Shown piece by piece: positions 36,368-45,429 of a stretch of 64,000 nt of DNA. The position numbers were made by a program, and so were the translations under genes. Position 1 is the stretch's first letter. Every line of letters begins with the position of its first letter. The DNA lies in contig NC_017946.1 in NCBI RefSeq assembly GCF_000263735.1, positions 1,095,348 through 1,159,347 on the forward strand. Direction: 5' to 3'. The notes under the pieces are model-generated. The model was given only the letters and a program-made list of their open reading frames with translations, did not search any database and had not been told where the DNA came from. Source of the DNA: Pyrococcus sp. ST04. GTDB taxonomy: Archaea > Methanobacteriota_B > Thermococci > Thermococcales > Thermococcaceae.

Positions 36368-37525
36368 GTGATAATAGTGAGACAAGAGGTTTTAGAAAAA
36401 GCTAAAAATATTCTAAAATTGACTTTTCCCGCATTACTGGTATGTTTGCTTTTAGATTTTGTTGGTGGGACTGTGCTGGGGGAAAATTATTCAGAGATAG
36501 CAACAAAGTTTCCTATTTTACTAGTGGTACTCCCAGGACTTATGGACCTTAGAGGGAATGTTTTTGGGGCTTTAGCATCCCGCTTAACGACTAAACTCAA
36601 TCTAGGTGTAGTCTCCAGTATCTTTGATAAAGAAGTTCAGAGGGAAATAATTAGGGCGGTGTTTTCTTCCAAGGTTCCTCTTGTATTATTGTGGATCGTA
36701 GGAGTGTTACATGTGGATAATTTTAGGTCTGCAATAGATTCTCTGATTGTTGTACTAATGTCTGCTCTCTCAATAGGCCTACTCCTCGGGTACTCTGCTG
36801 CCTTGATAACAGTAATTCCATACAAAAAGGGTTTTGACCCTGATCTACTCGCTACCCCATTAATAACCTCTCTTTCTGATATAATTACAATTCCAACGTT
36901 AATATTCTTCCTTCACCTTTACGAAGTTAGGAGAGAAGCATTCTACCTCATTTTCGCTTTTATGGTACTTCTCTTAGTTGTTCTTACTATAAAAACTGGT
37001 GGAACTTTTGACAGGAGCTTTCGGGAAATTTCTGGTATCCTAACTGGGTTAGTTATCTTGGAAGCATTTGCGGGTTCAATTCTTGAAACTTATTCATCGA
37101 GAATATCAAGGGCTATCCTTTTGGCTGTTTTGTACCCTTCTATCCTAGATAGCCTAGGGAATATTGGAAGTGTCGGAGTTGCAAAGCTTTCAACGTACTA
37201 CCATCTTGAAGGAAGGAGCGGAGTTTTGAATTTTGAGGCATTATTGGAGGTTATTGTGTTAGCTCTCCTCGCAATTCCCTTGGGAATAATCGCAAACTTA
37301 GTTGGAATTGTAATAGTCGAGATTCTCCTGCATTCAAAGGCCGGAATAATTGTTCCTTTAATCCTTGGGTTTCCATTAATAACTGTAACTATCTTAGCTA
37401 TTGGGATAAGTATGGTTCTTTTATCAGAGGCGATTCACTTGGATCCCGATAACCTTGGGGTTCCTCTTATAACTACTATAGCAGATGTCCTAGGGACAAT
37501 ATTCATTGTTAGTTTAGCCAGTTAA
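36368..37525 (+). CDS. MgtE/SLC41-like divalent cation transporter (membrane domain only)
   Basis: A 385-residue polytopic membrane protein built of two similar halves. Each half has a proline-glycine motif, VVLPGLMDLRGNVFGALASRL (about 55-76) and AVLYPSILDSLGNIGSVGVAKL (about 253-274), and a second repeat DPDLLATPLITSLSDI / DPDNLGVPLITTIADV. These are the Mg2+-channel signatures of MgtE; the cytoplasmic N and CBS domains of bacterial MgtE are missing, as in SLC41-type members. Probably Mg2+ transport. It starts at GTG 36368 (or GTG 36377). Confidence 0.85.
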   Translation: MIIVRQEVLEKAKNILKLTFPALLVCLLLDFVGGTVLGENYSEIATKFPILLVVLPGLMDLRGNVFGALASRLTTKLNLGVVSSIFDKEVQREIIRAVFSSKVPLVLLWIVGVLHVDNFRSAIDSLIVVLMSALSIGLLLGYSAALITVIPYKKGFDPDLLATPLITSLSDIITIPTLIFFLHLYEVRREAFYLIFAFMVLLLVVLTIKTGGTFDRSFREISGILTGLVILEAFAGSILETYSSRISRAILLAVLYPSILDSLGNIGSVGVAKLSTYYHLEGRSGVLNFEALLEVIVLALLAIPLGIIANLVGIVIVEILLHSKAGIIVPLILGFPLITVTILAIGISMVLLSEAIHLDPDNLGVPLITTIADVLGTIFIVSLAS

Positions 37526-37543
37526 AGAAAGAAGTAGAAAAAG

Positions 37544-38974
37544 CTAAGCGATTTGGAAGATTTTTATTGAGTTCGTTCCTACGGTCTTTTCTATTGGCTT
37601 ACCCTCCGTCATTAGCACCATGTCGTCGCTCTCTACCAGCCCAAGTCCCTTAATCAGCCTTACTATGTCTTTCTCATCAAATCCTTCCTCAAGGCAGAAC
37701 GGATAAACCCCATAGCTGAACATTAAGTTGTTGCAGACTCTTTCGTTTGTTGAAAATGCTAGAATCCATTGTTTTGGCTTGAACCTTGAAATTAGCCTTG
37801 CCGTTCTTCCCGTCCTTGTCGGGGTCAAGATGAACTTAATATCTACGGTGGACAATGCGTCTATTATACTCCTAGTTATGGCCTCCTTTATGGTTCCCTT
37901 ATGGGAGTTTGTCTCTAGCCATTCCCTAATTCTGCTCATCCCAAAGCTCTCCCTATATTCCTCAGTAACTCTAGCTATTTTTGCCATCATCTCCACTGCC
38001 TCAATTGGAAACTTACCTACTGCCGTCTCTTCTGAAAGCATGACTGCATCTGTACCATCTAAAATAGCGTTTGCAACGTCGGTAACTTCTGCCCTAGTTG
38101 GGACTTTTTCAGTGGTCATCGAAACGAGCATTTGGGTTGCAGTTATCACCGGCTTACCTTCCTGGTTGGCCTTCCTTATCAACTTTTTCTGAAGTATTGG
38201 AAGCCTTTCTATTGGAACTTCAACTCCCAGGTCTCCCCTAGCTATCATTATCCCATCGGCGGCATTTAATATCTCCTCGAAATTTCTCACTGCATCTGGT
38301 CTCTCTATCTTTGCTATTACAAATACATCACCAGCATTCCTTTTTTCCAGGAATCCCTTAACTTTTAGAACGTCATAAACGCTTCCAACAAAGCTTAACC
38401 CTATTGCATCTATCCCATGTTCAATCGCAAATTCTATTATTTCCATATCTCTTGGTGTAACTGCTTCTACTGGTAAGTGAGCCTTTGGGATGTTTATGCC
38501 TTTTCTTGAGAATAGTCTCCCCCCAGATACTACAACGGCTTCAACTTCATTTTCCTTTACATCTTCAACTCTAAGAACTATGTATCCATCACTGAGATAA
38601 ATTGTATCCCCCTTTGACACCAGCTTTGGGAACTCTTTGTATTCCACTGGAATCGTTGTTTCATCTCCTTCAACATCTCGTGTTGTTAATACTATTTTTT
38701 CTCCCCTCTTTAAATCTACATATCCCCCCTTTATTTCTCCAACTCTTATCTTAAGCCCTGGAAGATCTCCTAATATTGCAACTCTCCTATCGAGCTTCCA
38801 TGCAACTTCTCTGATCATTTCAATAACTTTTGCATGTTCTTCAAATGTCCCATGGGAGAAGTTTATTCTTGCAACGCTCATTCCGCTCTTTATTAGCTTC
38901 TCTATCATTCTCTTGGAGTTTGTAGCAGGACCTATTGTCGCTACTATTTTTGTCTTATGATTGGGCAACTTCAC
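37544..38974 (-). CDS. pyk: Pyruvate kinase
   Basis: A 476-residue glycolytic enzyme making pyruvate and ATP from phosphoenolpyruvate and ADP. KIVATIGPATNS opens it, the N-terminal barrel carries RINFSHGTFEEH, active-site VIAKIERPDAVRN with the catalytic lysine, MIARGDLGVEVP and TQMLVSM, and the C-terminal domain is complete. The start overlaps the stop of the MFS gene at 38971, so the two are co-transcribed from a promoter near 40150. Confidence 0.97.
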   Translation of the reverse strand: MKLPNHKTKIVATIGPATNSKRMIEKLIKSGMSVARINFSHGTFEEHAKVIEMIREVAWKLDRRVAILGDLPGLKIRVGEIKGGYVDLKRGEKIVLTTRDVEGDETTIPVEYKEFPKLVSKGDTIYLSDGYIVLRVEDVKENEVEAVVVSGGRLFSRKGINIPKAHLPVEAVTPRDMEIIEFAIEHGIDAIGLSFVGSVYDVLKVKGFLEKRNAGDVFVIAKIERPDAVRNFEEILNAADGIMIARGDLGVEVPIERLPILQKKLIRKANQEGKPVITATQMLVSMTTEKVPTRAEVTDVANAILDGTDAVMLSEETAVGKFPIEAVEMMAKIARVTEEYRESFGMSRIREWLETNSHKGTIKEAITRSIIDALSTVDIKFILTPTRTGRTARLISRFKPKQWILAFSTNERVCNNLMFSYGVYPFCLEEGFDEKDIVRLIKGLGLVESDDMVLMTEGKPIEKTVGTNSIKIFQIA

Positions 38975-40137
38975 CTTTCCCCACCGGAAGTTATTTTGGT
39001 GAACTTCCTAATTTCCTTTACCATTATTAACGAGAGAATTGCTAATGGATAATACGGGAGAAAAGCCAAATGTAAAATCGAAAAAGATCCAAGAGAATAC
39101 GCTAGTCCAAATATTATCCCTCCAATGAACGTCGATATATTTTGAATCCCATTAATGCCTCCTATTGCCAGAGAAGATCGAGAGTGCGAAACTAAGACTT
39201 TTCTAGAGATCGGCCTGAAGGAGTTCACAGAGACTAGTGCCAAGAATATCCCTATGATAATAGTCGGGAGGACTTTAATCGAAGCAAAAAACGGAGATAA
39301 TCCGGCTAACACAGAGATCAGCCTCAATGCCTGAGTAGTTCCCATTGAATCTGCAATCCAAGACAACAAATACGAAGTCAGAGATGAAAGAAAGCTAACC
39401 GTTCCAAGCAAGACTGCCGTTTTTTCCTTGCTCATATCGAGTGATTCCGAAATATAAACATAGGTTACCTCACCAAATGCAAATGCCGAGAGGAAGGAAA
39501 ACAATGCACCAAGTCCGAGAATTATTTTCGGATCAATTTCAAGCTCTGACTTTTTGTCTCCTGACACTTTTTTAACACTACCTATAAGGAGGTAGGCAAA
39601 CAGCATCAAAAAGCCTGTGGAGACGTAAAAGAGACCTGATATTACCATTTGGCCTTTTATGCCTAGATTAGACGTAAAAGCGTAAAGATAGTTACCAGTG
39701 AGAGATGCTAAACTTCCAGCAAAAAAGTAAATTGCACTAATTCTGGCCCTTATATTCTTGGGGGAAGCATATGCGACGGCAAGTTGTGCTAGAGGCCAGC
39801 TAATTCCATTTAAAAACCCGTTAGCGAGTTTTATCCCAACTATTTCCATCCAACTTGTCGCGAGAGAATAAAGATACACCAGGGGGGCATTTAATGCCAT
39901 TGCAAGGGCTCCAAGAAAAATAAGCCTAGGCCTCTTATCTACTACATAACCCCCTAAAACAGCGGCAAAGGCTCGAGCAAATATGAAAGAAGTTGATATT
40001 ACAGAGATAGATACCATTGAAGCTTTTAGAACATCCCTGCTATAATAAGCTATTGCGGGAACGGCCAGCCTAAATGCCAACGTACCCGTGAATGCAGATG
40101 CTATTAAAAGGATGACCGCTAAGATGTTCTTCTTCAC
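38971..40137 (-). CDS. MFS transporter co-transcribed with pyruvate kinase
   Basis: A 388-residue major facilitator protein with about twelve helices. A conserved loop 2-3 motif is seen as GGYVVDKRPRLIFLG. GTG 40137 is chosen because GGTG lies six bases upstream; TTG 40149 is the longest frame. It overlaps pyruvate kinase by four bases. Substrate unknown. Its promoter faces that of the CoA disulfide reductase gene across only about 95 bases, so a sulfur-responsive factor could touch both. Confidence 0.8.
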   Translation of the reverse strand: MKKNILAVILLIASAFTGTLAFRLAVPAIAYYSRDVLKASMVSISVISTSFIFARAFAAVLGGYVVDKRPRLIFLGALAMALNAPLVYLYSLATSWMEIVGIKLANGFLNGISWPLAQLAVAYASPKNIRARISAIYFFAGSLASLTGNYLYAFTSNLGIKGQMVISGLFYVSTGFLMLFAYLLIGSVKKVSGDKKSELEIDPKIILGLGALFSFLSAFAFGEVTYVYISESLDMSKEKTAVLLGTVSFLSSLTSYLLSWIADSMGTTQALRLISVLAGLSPFFASIKVLPTIIIGIFLALVSVNSFRPISRKVLVSHSRSSLAIGGINGIQNISTFIGGIIFGLAYSLGSFSILHLAFLPYYPLAILSLIMVKEIRKFTKITSGGER

Positions 40138-40195
40138 TTCAGACACCAAACTGAACTTTCAGATGAAAGTTTTTAAAACGATTGTCAAGCTTTTT

Positions 40196-40212
40196 AACCG
40201 AAAGTTAAGAAC
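40196..40212. promoter_or_regulatory. Extended SurR motif (AACn5GTTn3AAC) in the CoA disulfide reductase promoter
   Basis: The sequence AAC-CGAAA-GTT-AAG-AAC matches the full SurR pattern (GTTn3AACn5GTT on the opposite strand). SurR is the redox-sensitive regulator that switches Pyrococcus from hydrogen to sulfur metabolism. The site directly follows TTTTT and overlaps the TATA-like CTTTTTAAC (about 40190-40198), ending a few bases before the expected transcription start, a position that fits repression when SurR is reduced (no sulfur). Confidence 0.8.
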
Positions 40213-40231
40213 AAAAGGTTGGTGAAGAGAG

Positions 40232-41557
40232 ATGAGAAAGACTGTAGTTGTTATCGGTGGAGGAGCAGCCGGTATGAGCGCAGCCTCTAGGGTAAAGAGG
40301 TTAAAGCCCGAATGGGATGTTAAAGTTTTTGAGGCGACAGAATGGGTAAGTCATGCTCCTTGTGGAATTCCTTACGTTGTTGAAGGCATATCTCCAACTG
40401 AGAAGTTAATGCACTACCCTCCAGAAGTCTTCATAAAGAAGAGAGGTATAGACCTGCACCTCAACGCCGAAGTAATCGAAGTTGACCAGGGATATGTAAG
40501 GGTGAGGGAAGGAGGCGAGGAAAGAAGTTATGAATGGGATTACCTTGTCTTTGCTAATGGGGCCTCGCCAAAGATACCCCCTGTGGAAGGCATTGAACTT
40601 AAAGGTGTATTCACTGCAGATCTACCTCCAGATGCCGTTGCAATAAAAGAGTATATGGAGAAAAATGAAGTGAGAGATGTTGTTATAGTTGGAGGGGGAT
40701 ATATAGGGGTTGAAATGGCGGAGGCTTTTGCTGTCCAGGGGAAAAACGTGACTGTTATAGAAAGAGGTGATAGAATCCTAAAAAGGTCATTTGATAAAGA
40801 GGTCACTGACATTCTAGAAGAGAGAATGAAGCAACACGTGAACTTAAGGCTTCAGGAAATTATAATGAGGATCGAAGGAAAAGATCGAGTTGAAAAGGTT
40901 GTTACCGATGCAGGAGAGTATAAAGCTGATCTCGTTGTTCTTGCTACTGGTATAAAGCCAAACACTGAACTAGCTCGTCAACTTGGGGTTAGAATTGGAG
41001 AGACTGGGGCAATATGGACCAATGAAAAGATGCAAACCAGCGTTGAGAACGTGTATGCTGCTGGAGATGTTGCTGAAACAAGACACGTTATCACAGGAAG
41101 AAGAGTTTGGATGCCTCTTGCACCAGCGGGTAACAAGATGGGGTATGTAGCGGGAAGCAACATAGCAGGCAAAGAAATAACCTTCCCAGGAGTCCTTGGA
41201 ACTAGTGTGACCAAGTTCATGGATATAGAAATAGGAAAAACTGGGCTGACAGAAAGAGAAGCAATAAGGGAAGGATACGACGTAAGAACGGCATTCATAA
41301 AGGCAAGTACAAGACCACATTACTACCCAGGTGCAAAACCAATTTGGCTAAAAGGAGTCGTGGACAATGAGACTAATAAGCTCCTTGGAGTCCAAGTAGT
41401 TGGTTCTGAAATATTACCAAGAATAGATACGGCTGCTGCAATGCTAATGGCAGGATTTACGACAAAAGATGCCTTCTTTACAGATTTGGCATACGCCCCT
41501 CCATTTGCTCCAGTTTGGGATCCCCTTGTCGTTCTTGCTAGAGTCCTAAAGTTTTAA
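40232..41557 (+). CDS. cdr: Coenzyme A disulfide reductase / NAD(P)H sulfur oxidoreductase
   Basis: A 441-residue flavoprotein of the pyridine nucleotide disulfide reductase family with a single active cysteine, C44 in [15 protein letters not shown] ([14 protein letters not shown]) and NAD(P)H ([16 protein letters not shown]) folds and the C-terminal dimer domain are present. It reduces CoA disulfides and elemental sulfur with NAD(P)H in the cytoplasm; the P. furiosus relative (NSR) is induced by sulfur. GGTTGGTGAAG precedes ATG 40232. A SurR motif in its promoter supports sulfur control. Confidence 0.95.
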   Translation: MRKTVVVIGGGAAGMSAASRVKRLKPEWDVKVFEATEWVSHAPCGIPYVVEGISPTEKLMHYPPEVFIKKRGIDLHLNAEVIEVDQGYVRVREGGEERSYEWDYLVFANGASPKIPPVEGIELKGVFTADLPPDAVAIKEYMEKNEVRDVVIVGGGYIGVEMAEAFAVQGKNVTVIERGDRILKRSFDKEVTDILEERMKQHVNLRLQEIIMRIEGKDRVEKVVTDAGEYKADLVVLATGIKPNTELARQLGVRIGETGAIWTNEKMQTSVENVYAAGDVAETRHVITGRRVWMPLAPAGNKMGYVAGSNIAGKEITFPGVLGTSVTKFMDIEIGKTGLTEREAIREGYDVRTAFIKASTRPHYYPGAKPIWLKGVVDNETNKLLGVQVVGSEILPRIDTAAAMLMAGFTTKDAFFTDLAYAPPFAPVWDPLVVLARVLKF

Positions 41558-41558
41558 C

Positions 41559-42908
41559 TTATTCTATTATCCTTTTCATCCAACTACCACTCAAAAACCA
41601 AGCCAGACCAATAATTGCCGAAATTACGTTACTAAGCCCCATCCCTATCCAAACACCAGCACTGTCTTCCAATATCCTTCCTAAAAAGTAGCTTAGTGGG
41701 ATTCTTAGGCCCCACAGTCTTATTGTTCCTAGAACAAGATTTTTCTTTGTATGGCCGGCAGAGGAAAAAACGTTAGTGACTGCTGAAAATATCCCAAAGA
41801 ATGGAAACGATGCGGCAAAATACTTAACAACCTTTTCGCTCTCTCTTAATATTCCAGGGTCATGGGTAAACACCATAAAGATTTTCTCCCTGAAAACTAT
41901 GAACAGTATTGTTCCCGTCGATAATATTGCAAAGTTAATCAGCATGGCCTTTTCAGCAATTTTCTTGGCCCTTTCATATTTTTCAGCTCCAACGTTTTGC
42001 CCAATCATAGTTCCCATTGCCTGACTTATCCCATTTGCAAAAGCGAACATGAAGTTTGTTAGCCTATTTGTAATTGTATAGGTAGCAAATGCTACTGTCC
42101 CAAACTCATATATTATCCTAGTTAGGAGAACAAAGCCAAACGAGTTGGCAGAATCCCCAAGGGTTGCCGGAAGACCTATCTTGAAGGTTTTCCAGTAGAG
42201 GCCAAGATCTGGCTTCATATCCTCTAGGGTCAGATGGACACTTACCTTCCCTGTAAAGAGAAGGTAACCTCCTATGACTGAACCTACTCCCTCAGAAACA
42301 ACGGTTGCTAATGCAGCCCCAAGCACTCCAAGTTTCAGGGGAAATATGAATATCGGATCTAAGACCATGTTGAGTATTATTGTTAATATGTTCACTGCAA
42401 CAGGAGTTTTAGTGTCCCCGACAGCTCTCAAAATGAAATTGAAAGCGTAAAGTGTGAGTGCTATGGGAATTCCTGCAAATACTATCCTCATGTATCTCAG
42501 GGCAAATGGATAAACTTCTGGGGTCACCTTAACAAACCTAAGCGCATATGAAGAGATTAATATCCCAAAAACTGCCAGAATCGATGACAAAACTAGAAGA
42601 AGAGCATAGAGAGAACCAGCAACTCTGCTCGCCTTTTTGAAGTCTCCAGCACCCACATATTGGCTCACCATTGCAAACCCAGCAACGACAAAACCGCTTC
42701 CAAGGCTTGTCATAAACCAGAGAAGAGGCCAAACGGTTCCGGGAGCGGAAAGTTCAGCTCTACCAAGCTTTGCTAACCAGAACGTGTCAGCAAGGTTATA
42801 CATAACCTGAACTAAATTGTTAACTATCAGAGGGAATGCAAGCTTTAAAAGTGTCTTCTCAATGCTCCCGTGAAGTATCTCCTCTCTGGCCTTTTGAAGA
42901 GTTGACAT
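41559..42908 (-). CDS. MATE-family efflux transporter
   Basis: A 449-residue membrane protein with twelve helices in two bundles. Start LKLAFPLIVNNLVQVMYNLADTFWLAKLG and second half VGDTKTPVAVNILTIILNMVLDPIFIFPLKLGVLGAALAT are typical MATE segments. It exports drugs or metabolites in exchange for Na+ or H+. Its stop is two bases from the convergent CoA disulfide reductase gene. Substrate unknown. Promoter region to AlaX (about 53 bases) shows a TATA-like TTTATTATA. Confidence 0.92.
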   Translation of the reverse strand: MSTLQKAREEILHGSIEKTLLKLAFPLIVNNLVQVMYNLADTFWLAKLGRAELSAPGTVWPLLWFMTSLGSGFVVAGFAMVSQYVGAGDFKKASRVAGSLYALLLVLSSILAVFGILISSYALRFVKVTPEVYPFALRYMRIVFAGIPIALTLYAFNFILRAVGDTKTPVAVNILTIILNMVLDPIFIFPLKLGVLGAALATVVSEGVGSVIGGYLLFTGKVSVHLTLEDMKPDLGLYWKTFKIGLPATLGDSANSFGFVLLTRIIYEFGTVAFATYTITNRLTNFMFAFANGISQAMGTMIGQNVGAEKYERAKKIAEKAMLINFAILSTGTILFIVFREKIFMVFTHDPGILRESEKVVKYFAASFPFFGIFSAVTNVFSSAGHTKKNLVLGTIRLWGLRIPLSYFLGRILEDSAGVWIGMGLSNVISAIIGLAWFLSGSWMKRIIE

Positions 42909-42961
42909 CAGATATCCATCGAAGCGTTATAATAAAAAGTTTATTATGGGAATAATAACCA

Positions 42962-43417
42962 TCACAGAACATCAAAGCTTATCTCAAGGAGCCCTTTGCT
43001 TTTTCTAAATCTAACCTTTCTAATTCTTATCTCTCCAACTTCTCCCGTCGTCATCGTGTGCTCCTTATTGCAAGCATTAATATTCCACCCTTTTATTTCA
43101 ACGACTTTCAAGATCTTAATGTCATCTGGAACCGGGAAAAGATCGTACATATCTTCACCAAACATTTCCTCAGCCTTTTCTCTCGGAAGCTCATGCACAA
43201 TTATTGGAACGTTCTCCCTAACCTTTTCATTCGCAAGTCTCTCGATCTTTCTGATTTCCTCTTCCGTTGGCTTTCTATTGAATTTAACAACAAGAACTCC
43301 TCTGTTTCCCTTGACATAGGTTGAAGCTGTCCATTTAGCTTCTTTCCCAAGAACTTTAACAACAGCTCCCTTAACTACATGAAGGGCAGTATGCGCTCTT
43401 ACTTCTTCTGCTGTCAT
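42962..43417 (-). CDS. alaX: Alanyl-tRNA editing protein AlaX-S
   Basis: A 151-residue free-standing editing domain that removes serine (and perhaps glycine) wrongly attached to tRNA-Ala. Zinc ligands appear as HTALH (9-13) and CNKEH (C116-H120). It matches the small class AlaX-S, of which the P. horikoshii member is well studied. It is the only gene between the MATE gene and the hydrogenase operon, on the same strand as both. Confidence 0.95.
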   Translation of the reverse strand: MTAEEVRAHTALHVVKGAVVKVLGKEAKWTASTYVKGNRGVLVVKFNRKPTEEEIRKIERLANEKVRENVPIIVHELPREKAEEMFGEDMYDLFPVPDDIKILKVVEIKGWNINACNKEHTMTTGEVGEIRIRKVRFRKSKGLLEISFDVL

Positions 43418-43464
43418 GCCTTATCTTAAGTCTTATCTGAGATATAAAGTTTAAAGGAAAAACA

Positions 43465-44706
43465 CTACATTTTAACGAAATGAACCGAGCATGAGATGCA
43501 AGGATCGAAAGCTCTAATGACCTCCTCAAGTTTTGCTTTTAATGAATCCTCGGGTAGTGAACCATACATTCTCCTTGCATCCTCAAGAAGACTAAGCTCC
43601 ATTATTCCCTGATTGAAAGCCGTGGGCGTTATTGTGTTGGACCACACAATTTTCCCATCCTCTATCCTGTAGTGATGAACTAGAACTCCTCTCGGTGCTT
43701 CCACGTATCCTACTCCTTCCCCCTCCTTCTCCTCAGGCTCAACTATCACTTTCTCAATGCCCTCACATAACAATTCCTCACAGATCTTAGAAACTTTCTC
43801 AAGGGCATAGACAAGTTCTATCGCTTGAGCTAGATTATTATAGATAACATACCTGCTCTCAATTTTCTCCCTATGTTCCCTTAACAATCTCTCAGCTTCT
43901 CCGGATTCAGCAATGCCCTTCAAGAGCACTCTAGCTAGTGCACCTACAAAGATAGGGCTCCCTTTATAATATGTGTGTTTAGCAAAGCTATAACTGACTG
44001 GCACTTCCTCTAGATCTTCATACTGAATCCTTTCTCCTTCAATAATTAATTCATCACCCCATAGGTATTCACTAGTCGTCATTGCTGTTTCAGCTTTTGC
44101 ACCCCTGGGTTCCTGGGATGCAAATATTCCAACAACTCTCCTAGCGAACCTGACAAGAGACCTTGCATGTTTCGCTATGTTCTCAAGCTCCGCCTCACTT
44201 GGGTACCTACCAAATCCCCCTGGCTTTACGTTTATTCCATGTATCTCTCTTCCTCCTATCACCTCTCTAATCGTGTTTCCCAATGCCTTAATTGCTAATC
44301 CCTCTTTGATAATCTCTCCGTGCCTTTGAACCATTGAAATGGCATCAGGGTACCCTAGAACATCTGGAAGTGCTAGGAGGTACAGGTGTAGAGAATGGCT
44401 TTCAATGATCTCCCCCCAAAGACCAAGTTCCCTGAGTTTATTTACGCTCTCAGGTACATCAATTTTAAGAGCATTTTCTATGGCTCTAACCGATGCTATT
44501 GAATGGGAGAGGTAACAGATTGCACATATCCTAGCTTCTAAATCGGGCACATCCCAGTAATTCCTTCCTAAAGTTAAAACTTCGAAGAATCTTGGTCCTT
44601 CTAGTATTTTAACCCTTGCCTCTTTTATTGTCCCGTTCTCCACTACTATCTCAGCTTTTCCCACTCCTTCAACCCTCGTAAATTCATCCAATTCTATAAT
44701 CATCAC
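43465..44706 (-). CDS. hydA: Cytosolic NiFe sulfhydrogenase alpha (large, catalytic) subunit
   Basis: A 413-residue precursor. The NiFe centre is bound by R-x-C61-AIC64 in ARICAICYLSHS and C403-ISC406 in FDPCISCSVH. After His409 comes a 4-residue tail (FVKM), removed by a maturation protease such as the one at 4125. It exchanges H2 and protons with electrons from the delta/beta subunits. It is the last gene of the beta-gamma-delta-alpha operon. By adjacency to sudBA it corresponds to sulfhydrogenase II rather than I, an inference from recalled P. furiosus order. Confidence 0.95.
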   Translation of the reverse strand: MMIIELDEFTRVEGVGKAEIVVENGTIKEARVKILEGPRFFEVLTLGRNYWDVPDLEARICAICYLSHSIASVRAIENALKIDVPESVNKLRELGLWGEIIESHSLHLYLLALPDVLGYPDAISMVQRHGEIIKEGLAIKALGNTIREVIGGREIHGINVKPGGFGRYPSEAELENIAKHARSLVRFARRVVGIFASQEPRGAKAETAMTTSEYLWGDELIIEGERIQYEDLEEVPVSYSFAKHTYYKGSPIFVGALARVLLKGIAESGEAERLLREHREKIESRYVIYNNLAQAIELVYALEKVSKICEELLCEGIEKVIVEPEEKEGEGVGYVEAPRGVLVHHYRIEDGKIVWSNTITPTAFNQGIMELSLLEDARRMYGSLPEDSLKAKLEEVIRAFDPCISCSVHFVKM

Positions 44707-45429
44707 TCACCACCTTGCAAAAGTCCTAAGCTTTTTGCTAATCTCCTCTTCTGGAAGGATATTTTTCAGAACTTCAACCATTCCTGGAATGTTAGCATCC
44801 ATAGAAGGGCCCCTACATCCAATGCATCCTAACCCCAACGCCGGACATTGGGCATTGCATCCACCAGCAGTTACAGGACCAAGACATGGGATGCCTTTCT
44901 TTAAGAGAACACACTCGTACTCATTAAGCTTACATTCTAGGCACACGGGATAGTCCTTTGCAACTGGTTCGACTCCTCTTGCTAGTTCCATGAGAACTTG
45001 AAAGAGCTCCTCCTTGTTATACGGGCATCCGGGAATAGCAAAGTCCACTGGAACATGGTCTACAACAGGTCTTGGGTCAAATACCTTTGTTGGACCTCTT
45101 ATATCCCCATAAATTCTCCGAAAGGCTGCTTTGGTATCATCTACGCTCCCCTGAACGCTTCCATGTGTTGCGCAGGTTCCTAGAGCTATTAAATATTCGC
45201 TTCTGTTTCTAGCATCTTTAAGAACCTCCAAATCCCTCTGAGTTGAGACCGTTCCAGTAACTATTGCCACATCAAGCTTTTCTCTGCTCCGAGATGAACT
45301 TGCCATATGGAATTCCGTTATCTCGTAGAACTCAAGAATGTCGAAGAGTTTTTCGTATAAGAACAGTATGTTGAGAGCACAACCTCCGCAGTCGGTAAGC
45401 TCAAAAACTCCTAGTTTCATCTTCATCAT
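44707..45429 (-). CDS. hydD: NiFe sulfhydrogenase delta (small) subunit
   Basis: A 240-residue small subunit that carries three [4Fe-4S] clusters. FELTDCGGCALN at the start (C14, C17), GTCATHGSVQG, AIPGCPYNKEE and the C-terminal rich CysX clusters CLECKLNEYECVLLKKGIPC and CNAQCPALGLGCIGCRGP are the cluster ligands. The start ATG 45429 overlaps the gamma stop codon and follows GGGGGTTG; a longer frame to 45645 runs through gamma in another frame and is false. It conveys electrons from the NiFe site to beta and gamma. Confidence 0.95.
   Translation of the reverse strand: MMKMKLGVFELTDCGGCALNILFLYEKLFDILEFYEITEFHMASSSRSREKLDVAIVTGTVSTQRDLEVLKDARNRSEYLIALGTCATHGSVQGSVDDTKAAFRRIYGDIRGPTKVFDPRPVVDHVPVDFAIPGCPYNKEELFQVLMELARGVEPVAKDYPVCLECKLNEYECVLLKKGIPCLGPVTAGGCNAQCPALGLGCIGCRGPSMDANIPGMVEVLKNILPEEEISKKLRTFARW

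Noticed and set aside
40165-40180. A second SurR site in the CoA disulfide reductase promoter (GTTTTTAAAAC)
   Set aside because: The spacing between GTT and AAC is five bases, not three; it is better read as a TATA element of the divergent MFS gene.
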